The notes below the pieces were generated by a model. The model was not told where the DNA came from and ran no database searches. It saw only the letters and a list, made by a program, of their open reading frames with translations. A DNA stretch of 6,470 nucleotides from contig JAFDIG010000127.1 of assembly GCA_019308145.1 (NCBI GenBank), forward strand, positions 1 to 6,470, given 5' to 3'. Both the position numbers and the translations under genes were made by a program. Of this stretch, positions 1 to 5,360 are shown in pieces. Source of the DNA: Deltaproteobacteria bacterium (lineage in GTDB: Bacteria > Desulfobacterota > JAFDIG01). Numbering within the stretch: the stretch's first letter is position 1; every line of letters begins with the position of its first letter.

Positions 1-876
1 ATAGGAGTTTTACCAACTTTTTATGCAATTCAAAAGAAAAAAAGAATTGCTTTGGCAAATAAAGAAGTGCTTGTTATGGCAGGACGAATCATAATGGAAG
101 AATCAAAAGAAAAAAAGGTAAGGATTCTCCCTATTGACAGCGAACATAGTGCGATTTTTCAAGCTATTAAAGGACACCGTAAAAATGAAATAAAAGATAT
201 CATACTTACTGCATCAGGAGGACCATTTTTTAATTTTTCTGAGAAGGAATTAAAAAATGTTACTATAAAAGACGCATTAGCGCATCCAGTTTGGAAGATG
301 GGGAAAAAGATAACAATAGATTCAGCTACTATGATGAATAAAGCAATGGAGATTATAGAAGCAAGATGGCTTTTTGATATTCCCCCAGAAAAGATCAAGG
401 TATTTATTCATCCTCAATCCTTTGTTCATTCAATGGTAGAATATATTGATGGCTCAATCATCGCCCAGATGGCTTTTCCAGATATGAGGATACCAATTTC
501 TTATGCCCTTTTTTTCCCAAAAAGAGGAAAGATTAATGTCCCTTTTTTATCAGCTAAAGATCTGCCTAATCTCTCATTTTATGAACCAGATTTTGTGCGT
601 TTTCCCGCGATTAAATTAGCATATAAAGCTCTAAAATCCCCAGATAGTATGTCAGCGGTTTTAAATATCAGTAATGAAGTAGCGGTTGATTCATTTTTAA
701 AGGGAGAACTTCCTTTTTATCAGATCGTTAATGTAGTTAAACAAACAATGGATGCTCATATACCTTATATGATAAAAAAGATTGAGGATCTATATCAAAT
801 AAGTGAATGGGCTAAAAACAAGGCATTGGAGATGATTGATAGAATTAAAAAAAATGGTATAAAATATGAAAAGTGA
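1..876 (+). CDS. dxr: 1-deoxy-D-xylulose 5-phosphate reductoisomerase, 5'-truncated by window edge
   Basis: Cytosolic NADPH-dependent enzyme that converts 1-deoxy-D-xylulose 5-phosphate to 2-C-methyl-D-erythritol 4-phosphate, the first committed step of the MEP isoprenoid pathway. The frame is open from base 1 and gives 291 residues. Family length is about 380-400, and aligning the LANKE motif (visible residues 18-22) with E. coli Dxr implies roughly 104 N-terminal residues lie upstream, including the NADPH-binding glycine motif. Visible signatures: PIDSEH (44-49) with metal ligands D46 and E48; LTASGGPF (69-76); HPVWKMGKKITIDSATMMNK (95-114) followed by E117, the third metal ligand; HPQSFVHSMVEYIDGS (137-152); and NEV in the C-terminal helical domain. 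No frameshift is seen. The TTG at 52 is an internal Leu codon, not the start. rseP follows, a frequent dxr neighbour in bacteria, but here across a 148-bp gap with its own promoter-like signals. Confidence 0.97.
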   Translation: MGVLPTFYAIQKKKRIALANKEVLVMAGRIIMEESKEKKVRILPIDSEHSAIFQAIKGHRKNEIKDIILTASGGPFFNFSEKELKNVTIKDALAHPVWKMGKKITIDSATMMNKAMEIIEARWLFDIPPEKIKVFIHPQSFVHSMVEYIDGSIIAQMAFPDMRIPISYALFFPKRGKINVPFLSAKDLPNLSFYEPDFVRFPAIKLAYKALKSPDSMSAVLNISNEVAVDSFLKGELPFYQIVNVVKQTMDAHIPYMIKKIEDLYQISEWAKNKALEMIDRIKKNGIKYEK

Positions 877-890
877 TGAAAACGAAAAGA

Positions 891-919
891 TTGTTTTTAG
901 TATAATGATAAGATATAAT
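891..919 (+). promoter_or_regulatory. Putative sigma70-type promoter upstream of rseP
   Basis: A TTGTTT box at 891-896 and a perfect TATAAT at 914-919 are separated by exactly 17 bp, placing a likely transcription start near 926. The site lies just past the dxr stop and would drive rseP-tsaB independently of dxr. In such AT-rich DNA TATAAT-like words are common, so the support comes from the combination of a perfect -10, optimal spacing and position in a non-coding gap. Confidence 0.55.
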
Positions 920-956
920 TTATAAAAATCTTTGCTTATTTATAAGGAGCAAAATT

Positions 957-1010
957 AAAATGATTAATTATTTTCTTCATTATGTTTTGTACTAATAGAA
1001 AATGATTAAT
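957..1010 (+). repeat. 12-bp direct repeat in the dxr-rseP gap
   Basis: The word AAAATGATTAAT occurs at 957-968 and again at 999-1010, an exact 42-bp period. Each copy contains an ATG that opens the same three codons (Met-Ile-Asn). The first ATG (960) has a Shine-Dalgarno sequence; the second (1002) opens an 8-codon frame whose TGA (1026-1028) overlaps the rseP ATG. It could be a small local duplication, an operator pair or chance in A/T-rich DNA. Confidence 0.4.
960..995 (+). CDS. Possible 11-residue leader peptide ORF ahead of rseP
   Basis: AAGGAG at 944-949 lies 10 bases before an ATG at 960 that opens an 11-residue frame, MINYFLHYVLY, ending in TAA at 993-995. The SD is better than those of several full genes here, and the frame sits downstream of the predicted promoter, so it would be the first translatable frame of the rseP mRNA. 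Three of the 11 residues are Tyr. No family is recognisable in so short a peptide. It may be a regulatory upstream ORF, a relic of a longer gene, or a chance SD/ATG pair. Confidence 0.3.
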   Translation: MINYFLHYVLY

Positions 1011-1024
1011 CTTAGGGGTTTTAA

Positions 1025-2107
1025 ATGATAACAACAGGTTTTGAATATTTTATTTCTACAATAGTTGTACTTGGGATATTGATATTTGTACATGAACTTG
1101 GTCATTTTATTATAGCAAAACTAAAGAGAGTAAAGGTTATTAAATTTTCTCTTGGTTTTGGACCAAAGATTATAGGAAAAAGGATCGGCGAAACAGAATA
1201 TGTTATATCTGCTGTCCCTCTTGGCGGATATGTAAAGCTTTTAGGGGAACAGCAGGATGAAGAGATCAAAGATGAAGATATAGATAGAGCTTTTGTAAAA
1301 AAATCGGTTCCCGCGCGAATGGCTATTATTGCAGCTGGTCCTCTTTCAAACCTATTTTTTGCTTTTTTGATCTATGTCTTTGTTTTTGTAGGCTATGGAG
1401 AGCCTATACTTAGCACTCGGGTTGGCGATCTCACCCCAAATGGACCAGCGAAGATTGCGGGTATTAAGAAAGGGGATCTTATTATTGCGATAGATGGTAA
1501 AAAGGTTTCCAAGTGGGAGGAGATGTCTAAACTTATAAGACAAGCTAATGGTAGAACTGTTGTAATACAACTAAAGAGAGATCATAAGATCTTAACTTTC
1601 AAAGTTAAGCCTCAAATGAGAGAGGTTAAAAATATCTTTGGTGAAAAAATTAAACGATATCTTATAGGTATTACCTCTTCTAATGAAATCGTTACAAAAC
1701 CTGTTCCCCCTCATTTAGCTATAGTGAAAGGAGCTGAAGCAACCTGGCAGGTATTAAAGCTAACAATTTTAAGTATAATAAAAATATTTGAAGGTGTAAT
1801 CTCAGCTAAAACGATTGGTGGCCCAATCCAAATCGCTAAAATGGCAGGGGAGACAGCACAGAGGTCCCTTCTTGATTTAGCCATATTGATGGCAATTATA
1901 AGTATAAACCTTGCTCTTTTAAATCTTTTCCCTATTCCCATATTAGATGGTGGACATCTTTTATTTTTATTAATAGAAGCTGTTAAAGGACGTCCTATTT
2001 CTACAAAAAAGCTGGAATTTGCTCAATATATAGGATTAATGATATTAATCTCTTTAATGGCTTTTGCTTTTCATAATGATATCTCTCGATTAGTATCAAG
2101 AAAATAG
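1025..2107 (+). CDS. rseP: Site-2 intramembrane zinc metalloprotease RseP (M50B), single PDZ domain
   Basis: Inner-membrane protease that cuts substrates within the bilayer, in known systems anti-sigma factors (regulated intramembrane proteolysis) and remnant signal peptides. 360 residues. TM1 (about 10-30) carries the catalytic HELGH zinc motif (H23, E24, H27). Then come the conserved FSLGFGP segment (41-47), PLGGYVKLLGE (65-75), a second hydrophobic segment with AGPLSN (104-109), and one PDZ domain (about 125-195). A late TM pair contains NLFPIPILDGG (300-310), in which D308 is the third zinc ligand. The protein is about 90 residues shorter than E. coli RseP (450, two PDZ domains) and resembles the single-PDZ type. 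The ATG at 1025 follows AGGGG (1014-1018) with 6-base spacing. tsaB follows after 5 bp. The substrate cannot be told from the sequence. Confidence 0.96.
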   Translation: MITTGFEYFISTIVVLGILIFVHELGHFIIAKLKRVKVIKFSLGFGPKIIGKRIGETEYVISAVPLGGYVKLLGEQQDEEIKDEDIDRAFVKKSVPARMAIIAAGPLSNLFFAFLIYVFVFVGYGEPILSTRVGDLTPNGPAKIAGIKKGDLIIAIDGKKVSKWEEMSKLIRQANGRTVVIQLKRDHKILTFKVKPQMREVKNIFGEKIKRYLIGITSSNEIVTKPVPPHLAIVKGAEATWQVLKLTILSIIKIFEGVISAKTIGGPIQIAKMAGETAQRSLLDLAILMAIISINLALLNLFPIPILDGGHLLFLLIEAVKGRPISTKKLEFAQYIGLMILISLMAFAFHNDISRLVSRK

Positions 2108-2112
2108 CTTAA

Positions 2113-2808
2113 ATGAAGGTTTTGGCATTAGATACTTCAACAATGTGGGGAATTATTGGCATTTCAGATGATGGAGTTCCATTAGCAGAAATCGGAATAA
2201 AATCTTATTCACCTTACTCAAAAATATTAATGGAGGGAATCGATTTTCTTCTCAGACAAGTAGGGTTAAAAATTGACGATATTGAGGGGGTAGGGGTTGG
2301 GATAGGACCAGGCTCTTTTACAGGTTTAAGGGTAGGAATATCAACAATAATTGGGATAGCTTATGCGAAGGGTCTTCTTGTTGCTCCAATTCCTTCTTTA
2401 GAGGCTATCGCAATGAATCTTACACCAACCAATAACCTGATCTGCCCGATTATTGATGCTAAGAAAAAAGAGATTTTTTCTGGTTTGTTTCGTTATAAAA
2501 ATGAAGAAAAGCTTTATAGAATAGAAGAAGAAAGATCATGGAAACCTTCTGAGCTAGCCGAAAAGATAAAAGATAAAGTTCTTTTTACTGGTTCAGGTAT
2601 CACGAAATATGGTCAATTTTTTAAAGAAACTCTAAACGAAAAAGCAGCTTTTGTTTCAAAAAGATTTTGGTTCCCAAGAGGCAGTATTTTAGCCATTATG
2701 GCAGAAAGAATGATACAATTAGGTGAAGGAGTAAAGCCTCATTTAATTAAACCAATTTATGGCCGTGCTTCTGATGCAGAACTCTCTTTAAATGGAAACA
2801 AGGAGTAA
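2113..2808 (+). CDS. tsaB: tRNA threonylcarbamoyladenosine biosynthesis protein TsaB
   Basis: Cytosolic, catalytically inactive ASKHA-fold paralogue of TsaD. It forms the TsaB-TsaD-TsaE complex that transfers the threonylcarbamoyl group to A37 of ANN-decoding tRNAs (t6A). 231 residues, the same length as the E. coli protein. The N-terminal phosphate-loop-like segment LALDTST (4-10) and the hallmark GPGSFTGLRVG (65-75) are clear, and the IIDAKKKEIFSGLF stretch matches the usual 'DARMGEVY' region. Where many family members have His-Ser/Thr in the helix before the first Leu-rich stretch, this one has Tyr-Ser (35-36). The start ATG lies 5 bases after the rseP TAG and has no real SD, so translation probably depends on ribosomes finishing rseP. 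No tsaD, tsaE or rimI is seen in the window; the neighbour downstream is purM. Confidence 0.94.
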   Translation: MKVLALDTSTMWGIIGISDDGVPLAEIGIKSYSPYSKILMEGIDFLLRQVGLKIDDIEGVGVGIGPGSFTGLRVGISTIIGIAYAKGLLVAPIPSLEAIAMNLTPTNNLICPIIDAKKKEIFSGLFRYKNEEKLYRIEEERSWKPSELAEKIKDKVLFTGSGITKYGQFFKETLNEKAAFVSKRFWFPRGSILAIMAERMIQLGEGVKPHLIKPIYGRASDAELSLNGNKE

Positions 2809-2810
2809 AA

Positions 2811-2852
2811 TTGAACAATATTTTATTTGACTTTTACTCTTTTAAAAGATAA
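2811..2852 (+). CDS. Possible 13-codon TTG-initiated ORF after tsaB
   Basis: The last codons of tsaB supply an AAGGAG (2800-2805) lying 5 bases before a TTG at 2811. This opens a 13-residue frame, MNNILFDFYSFKR, ending in TAA at 2850-2852. The SD and following bases (2800-2815) match 14 of 16 positions with the SD region of the small frame before rseP (944-959). No family is recognisable. AAG-GAG simply encodes Lys-Glu at the tsaB C-terminus, so chance is the simplest explanation. Confidence 0.15.
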   Translation: MNNILFDFYSFKR

Positions 2853-2861
2853 GTTTATATT
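2833..2861 (+). promoter_or_regulatory. Weak candidate promoter in the tsaB-purM gap
   Basis: TTTACT (2833-2838) and TATATT (2856-2861) are 17 bp apart, matching the sigma70 consensus at 4 of 6 and 5 of 6 positions. A better -35-like TTGACT sits at 2827-2832 but lacks a well-spaced -10. The gap of 143 bp contains nothing else gene-like apart from the small TTG frame, so an internal purM promoter is plausible, but the extreme A/T content makes such matches cheap. Confidence 0.25.
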
Positions 2862-2882
2862 TAAAAATTTTTAAAATTATCT
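2847..2882. repeat. A/T palindrome nested in a short inverted repeat
   Basis: A perfect 16-bp palindrome made only of A and T occupies 2860-2875 (TTTAAAAATTTTTAAA). It is flanked asymmetrically by AGATAA (2847-2852) and its complement TTATCT (2877-2882). The arms contain almost no G or C and no clean T-tract follows, so it is a poor intrinsic terminator. It could be a bent or easily melted segment, or chance. Confidence 0.25.
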
Positions 2883-2940
2883 CAAATTATTGAATAAATA
2901 TCTTTGATTTCAATTTTGTGTCAAATTCTTAAGGGTTTAG

Positions 2941-2945
2941 AGGAG
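2941..2945 (+). promoter_or_regulatory. Shine-Dalgarno site that fixes the purM start
   Basis: AGGAG at 2941-2945 lies 6 bases before the GTG at 2952. An upstream in-frame TTG at 2904 would add 16 residues, but it has no SD and the added residues have no counterpart in PurM proteins. This supports the GTG. Confidence 0.8.
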
Positions 2946-2951
2946 AAAGTT

Positions 2952-3992
2952 GTGAAAAGATATAAAGAGGCAGGAGTAGATATAGAGAAAGGGGAAAGAT
3001 TTATTGATCTTATAGCTCCAATGATTAAATCTACCTTTCATCCTGAAGTAAAGAATAATATCGGAGGCTATGCTGGCCTTTTTTCTATCTATTCTTATGC
3101 TGAAAGATTTAAACATCCTATTCTTGTAGCAAGCACTGATGGAGTTGGGACAAAGTTAAAATTAGCGTTTATGATGGGTAAACATAATACAATAGGGATT
3201 GATTTGGTTGCCATGTGTGTAAATGATGTTGTTGTTACAGGGGCTAAACCTTTATTTTTTTTAGATTATTTTGCTACTTCTCAACTTGAGCCATCTGATG
3301 CAAAAAAAGTGATAGAAGGGATTGTTGATGGGTGTAAGGAATCAGAATGTTCCTTGATAGGTGGAGAAACTGCTGAGATGCCAGATTTTTATAATAAAGG
3401 CGAGTATGATCTCGCAGGTTTTTGTGTAGGGATTGTAGATGAAGAAAAAATTATTGATGGATCTTCAATATCGGTTGGGGATAAAATAGTAGGACTTGCT
3501 TCCAGTGGTTTACATAGTAATGGTTATTCTTTAGCAAGAAAAATAATATTTGAAGAATTAGGATTAAAAATAGATGACAAGATCGAAGGGTTTGAATTAA
3601 CTATAGGAGAAGAACTTCTTAAGCCAACTCGTATTTATGTAAACTCAATTCTTAACATTATTCGCGATTTTGATATATTAGGCATATCTCATATAACAGG
3701 AGGTGGCATCTATAGAAATCTTTCAAGGATTCTCCCAAAAGAATGTAAAGCTATTATCTATACTAAAAACTGGGATATTCCTCCTATATTTACTTTTATT
3801 GAAGAAAAAGGGAAACTTGATTTTAAAGATATGATCTCAATATTTAATTATGGGATAGGTATTATTTTAGTGGTTAAATCCGATCAATTAAATGATCTCA
3901 TTCAAAGAATAAATGCTTTAGGGGAGAAGGGTTTTGTTATTGGAGAGGTGGTCAAAAAAGAAGATGGAGATAAAGCATTAGAGTTTAGATGA
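2952..3992 (+). CDS. purM: Phosphoribosylformylglycinamidine cyclo-ligase (AIR synthetase)
   Basis: Cytosolic ATP-dependent enzyme of de novo purine synthesis that closes the imidazole ring, turning FGAM into 5-aminoimidazole ribotide (AIR). From the GTG start it has 346 residues, against 345 in E. coli. It opens KRYKEAGVDIEKGE, the usual N-terminus. Family motifs: DGVGTKLKLA (63-72, nucleotide binding), TIGIDLVAMCVNDV (80-93), LFFLDYFAT (101-109), GGETAEMP (137-144), SSGLHSNGYSLAR (184-196), KPTRIYV (224-230), HITGGGI (247-253) and FNYGIG (298-303). Both the N- and C-terminal halves of the PurM fold are complete. It is not clustered with other pur genes here. Its TGA overlaps the next gene's ATG by 4 bases (ATGA), implying translational coupling to the DUF523 protein. 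Confidence 0.97.
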   Translation: MKRYKEAGVDIEKGERFIDLIAPMIKSTFHPEVKNNIGGYAGLFSIYSYAERFKHPILVASTDGVGTKLKLAFMMGKHNTIGIDLVAMCVNDVVVTGAKPLFFLDYFATSQLEPSDAKKVIEGIVDGCKESECSLIGGETAEMPDFYNKGEYDLAGFCVGIVDEEKIIDGSSISVGDKIVGLASSGLHSNGYSLARKIIFEELGLKIDDKIEGFELTIGEELLKPTRIYVNSILNIIRDFDILGISHITGGGIYRNLSRILPKECKAIIYTKNWDIPPIFTFIEEKGKLDFKDMISIFNYGIGIILVVKSDQLNDLIQRINALGEKGFVIGEVVKKEDGDKALEFR

Positions 3993-4450
3993 TAATTGTT
4001 AGCGGTTGTCTTGTTGGATTGAAATGCCGATTTGACGGCAAATATAAGGTATCAAAAGAGTTTATGGATTTAATGCCAAAAGGGATTTTTATACCTGTTT
4101 GCCCTGAACAACTTGGAGGTCTTCCAACCCCAAGGATACCTTGCTGGATCGAAGATGGGGATGGTTACGATGTTCTTTTTAAAAAAAGCAGGGTAGTAAA
4201 TCAAAAAGGAGAGGATCTAACAGAATTTTTTAAAAAAGGAGCAAAAGAGACAGCTAAAATCGCAAATTTTTTAGGGATAAATGTTGCTGTTTTCAAAGAA
4301 AAAAGCCCATCTTGTGGTGTAAATTTTATATATCATGGTGATAAATTGGTTAAGGGGTGTGGAGTTACTACAGCTCTTTTGATAAAAATGGGTATTCATG
4401 TATTAGATGAAAAAAGCTTTATTCAATCATTTACTTCTTCCTTATATTGA
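3989..4450 (+). CDS. DUF523 / TudS-like [4Fe-4S] protein, probable thiouracil desulfidase family
   Basis: 153-residue stand-alone DUF523 protein. Characterised members (TudS) are non-redox desulfidases that use a [4Fe-4S] cluster held by three cysteines to remove sulfur from 2-thiouracil. Conserved blocks are seen in order: SGCLVGLKCRFDG (5-17; C7, C13), PVCPEQLGGLPTPR (36-49; C38, E40), KEKSPSCG (103-110; C109) and GCGVTTALL (123-131; C124). By family pattern, C7, C38 and C109 are the likely cluster ligands and E40 and the Ser residues by C109 are active-site candidates; this is inference. C52 is an extra cysteine. There is no fused DUF1722 domain. The gene overlaps purM by 4 bases, so the two are probably made together, consistent with a role in nucleobase metabolism. 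The family call is firm; the exact substrate is not. Confidence 0.9.
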   Translation: MIIVSGCLVGLKCRFDGKYKVSKEFMDLMPKGIFIPVCPEQLGGLPTPRIPCWIEDGDGYDVLFKKSRVVNQKGEDLTEFFKKGAKETAKIANFLGINVAVFKEKSPSCGVNFIYHGDKLVKGCGVTTALLIKMGIHVLDEKSFIQSFTSSLY

Positions 4451-4490
4451 AACACTTATAGAATCCATTTAAATTGCATTTATAAGAAAT

Positions 4491-5078
4491 ATGAGAAAAA
4501 AAGCGGTATTTATTGATAGAGATGGGACCTTAAGTAAAGAGGTAGGATATGTAAATCATGTTGATCGTTTTCATTTAATAGAAAAAAGTGCAGAAGCTAT
4601 AAAGCTATTAAATGAATCAGATCTTTTAGCAATTGTAGTAACAAATCAAGCAGGGGTTGCGAGAGGATATTTCCCTGAATGGGTGGTCGATAAAATTCAT
4701 CAAAAAATGCACGCACTTCTCAAAGAAAAGGGGGCATATCTTAATGCTGTTTATTATTGCCCACATCATCCTCAAGCTAAAATAGAAAGATATCGTAAAA
4801 ATTGTCCATGCAGAAAACCTAAAACAGGTATGCTTAAAAAAGCTGCAAAAGAGTTAAATATTGATCTTGATAAAAGTTATATTATAGGTGATAAATATTC
4901 CGATATTGATTTTGGTAAAAGAGTAGGTGCAACTACCATTATGGTTAAAACAGGATATGGGAAGGGAGAGATACTTTTTTATGAGTCTATATGGCAAAAG
5001 TCCCCTCCAAAGCCAGATTTTGTTGCAGATAATCTTTTTTACGCAGTAAAATGGATTTTAAATAGAGAATATAATTAA
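4491..5078 (+). CDS. gmhB: D-glycero-D-manno-heptose 1,7-bisphosphate 7-phosphatase (HAD-IIIA)
   Basis: Cytosolic HAD phosphatase that removes the 7-phosphate from heptose 1,7-bisphosphate on the way to ADP- or GDP-heptose, used for LPS core or other heptosylated glycans. 195 residues, against 191 in E. coli. Motif I is FIDRDGT (nucleophile D9, acid/base D11), motif II VVTNQAG (T51), motif III around R108-K111, and motif IV GDKYSD (D134, D138). The structural zinc loop is intact: C90 and H92 in CPHHP, and C105 and C107 in CPC. These correspond to C92/H94/C107/C109 of E. coli GmhB and separate it from other HAD-IIIA phosphatases such as HisB-N, which has a similar loop and is the main alternative. 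The start ATG has only a weak AAGAAA upstream, and an in-frame TAA at 4470-4472 excludes a much longer N-terminus. Anomer specificity (alpha or beta) is not decidable. Confidence 0.9.
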   Translation: MRKKAVFIDRDGTLSKEVGYVNHVDRFHLIEKSAEAIKLLNESDLLAIVVTNQAGVARGYFPEWVVDKIHQKMHALLKEKGAYLNAVYYCPHHPQAKIERYRKNCPCRKPKTGMLKKAAKELNIDLDKSYIIGDKYSDIDFGKRVGATTIMVKTGYGKGEILFYESIWQKSPPKPDFVADNLFYAVKWILNREYN

Positions 5079-5104
5079 TTTATTTTTTATATGAACTAAT
5101 TAAA

Positions 5105-5110
5105 AAGGAG
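5105..5110 (+). promoter_or_regulatory. Strong Shine-Dalgarno site for the Trm112-like gene
   Basis: AAGGAG lies 8 bases before the ATG at 5119. It contrasts with the weak or absent SD of the genes on either side and supports real translation of the very short reading frame that follows. Confidence 0.7.
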
Positions 5111-5118
5111 AAACAAAA

Positions 5119-5301
5119 ATGCCTATTGATAAAGAACTTCTTGAAATCCTTGCCTGCCCTAAATGCAAAGGGGATTTGGTTTTAACAGAAAAAGAGGATG
5201 GGTTTATATGTTATAAATGCAAATTAGTATATCCCATCATCGATGACATCCCTGTTATGCTAATTGATGAAGCAAAACCTCTTGAAGAGCAGAGTGATTG
5301 A
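5119..5301 (+). CDS. Trm112/UPF0434 (YcaR-like) small zinc-ribbon protein
   Basis: 60-residue protein of the Trm112-like family. It opens with the family signature KELLEILACPKCKGDL (5-20) and ends with the YPIIDDIPVML block (38-48), like E. coli YcaR. All four zinc ligands are present, C13/C16 and C31/C34, whereas E. coli YcaR has lost some of the second pair. The bacterial role is not settled: eukaryotic and archaeal Trm112 activates methyltransferases, and in enterobacteria the gene sits beside lpxK and kdsB. Here it lies between gmhB and an lpxL-type gene, again in LPS company, and one gene away from the rsmG methyltransferase. The strong SD and full-length match make it a real gene. No gene symbol is assigned because the family name is generic. 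Confidence 0.9.
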   Translation: MPIDKELLEILACPKCKGDLVLTEKEDGFICYKCKLVYPIIDDIPVMLIDEAKPLEEQSD

Positions 5302-5360
5302 TTAGATTTAAGTTTTTGTGACCATAAAAAATTTTGTTCAAAAGTTTTTAAAGATCTTAT

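Noticed and set aside
52..54. TTG as a possible start of dxr
   Set aside because: The same frame is open to base 1 and encodes conserved Dxr sequence upstream (VLPTFYAI, then LANKE), so TTG is an internal Leu codon.
159..398. Reading frame on the minus strand inside dxr, and similar ones within rseP and the acyltransferase gene
   Set aside because: They lie wholly inside well-supported plus-strand genes, have no recognisable family motifs, and are expected shadows of long open frames.
901..906. TATAAT at 901-906 as a -10 box
   Set aside because: No -35-like box lies 16-18 bp upstream; the TATAAT at 914 pairs far better with TTGTTT at 891.
2904..2951. N-terminal extension of PurM from a TTG at 2904
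   Set aside because: No SD precedes it, the extra 16 residues do not match PurM, and GTG 2952 has AGGAG at 6-base spacing and gives the normal family length.
5070..5075. TATAAT near the end of gmhB as a promoter for the Trm112-like gene
   Set aside because: Bases 16-18 bp upstream (TAAAAT and neighbours) do not resemble a -35 box, and the word is part of the gmhB coding end.
5302..5360. Terminator or promoter in the gap before the acyltransferase gene
   Set aside because: Only short A/T complementarities (such as AAGATCTT) are present, with no GC stem and T-tract, and TTGTGA at 5316 has no matching -10 box.
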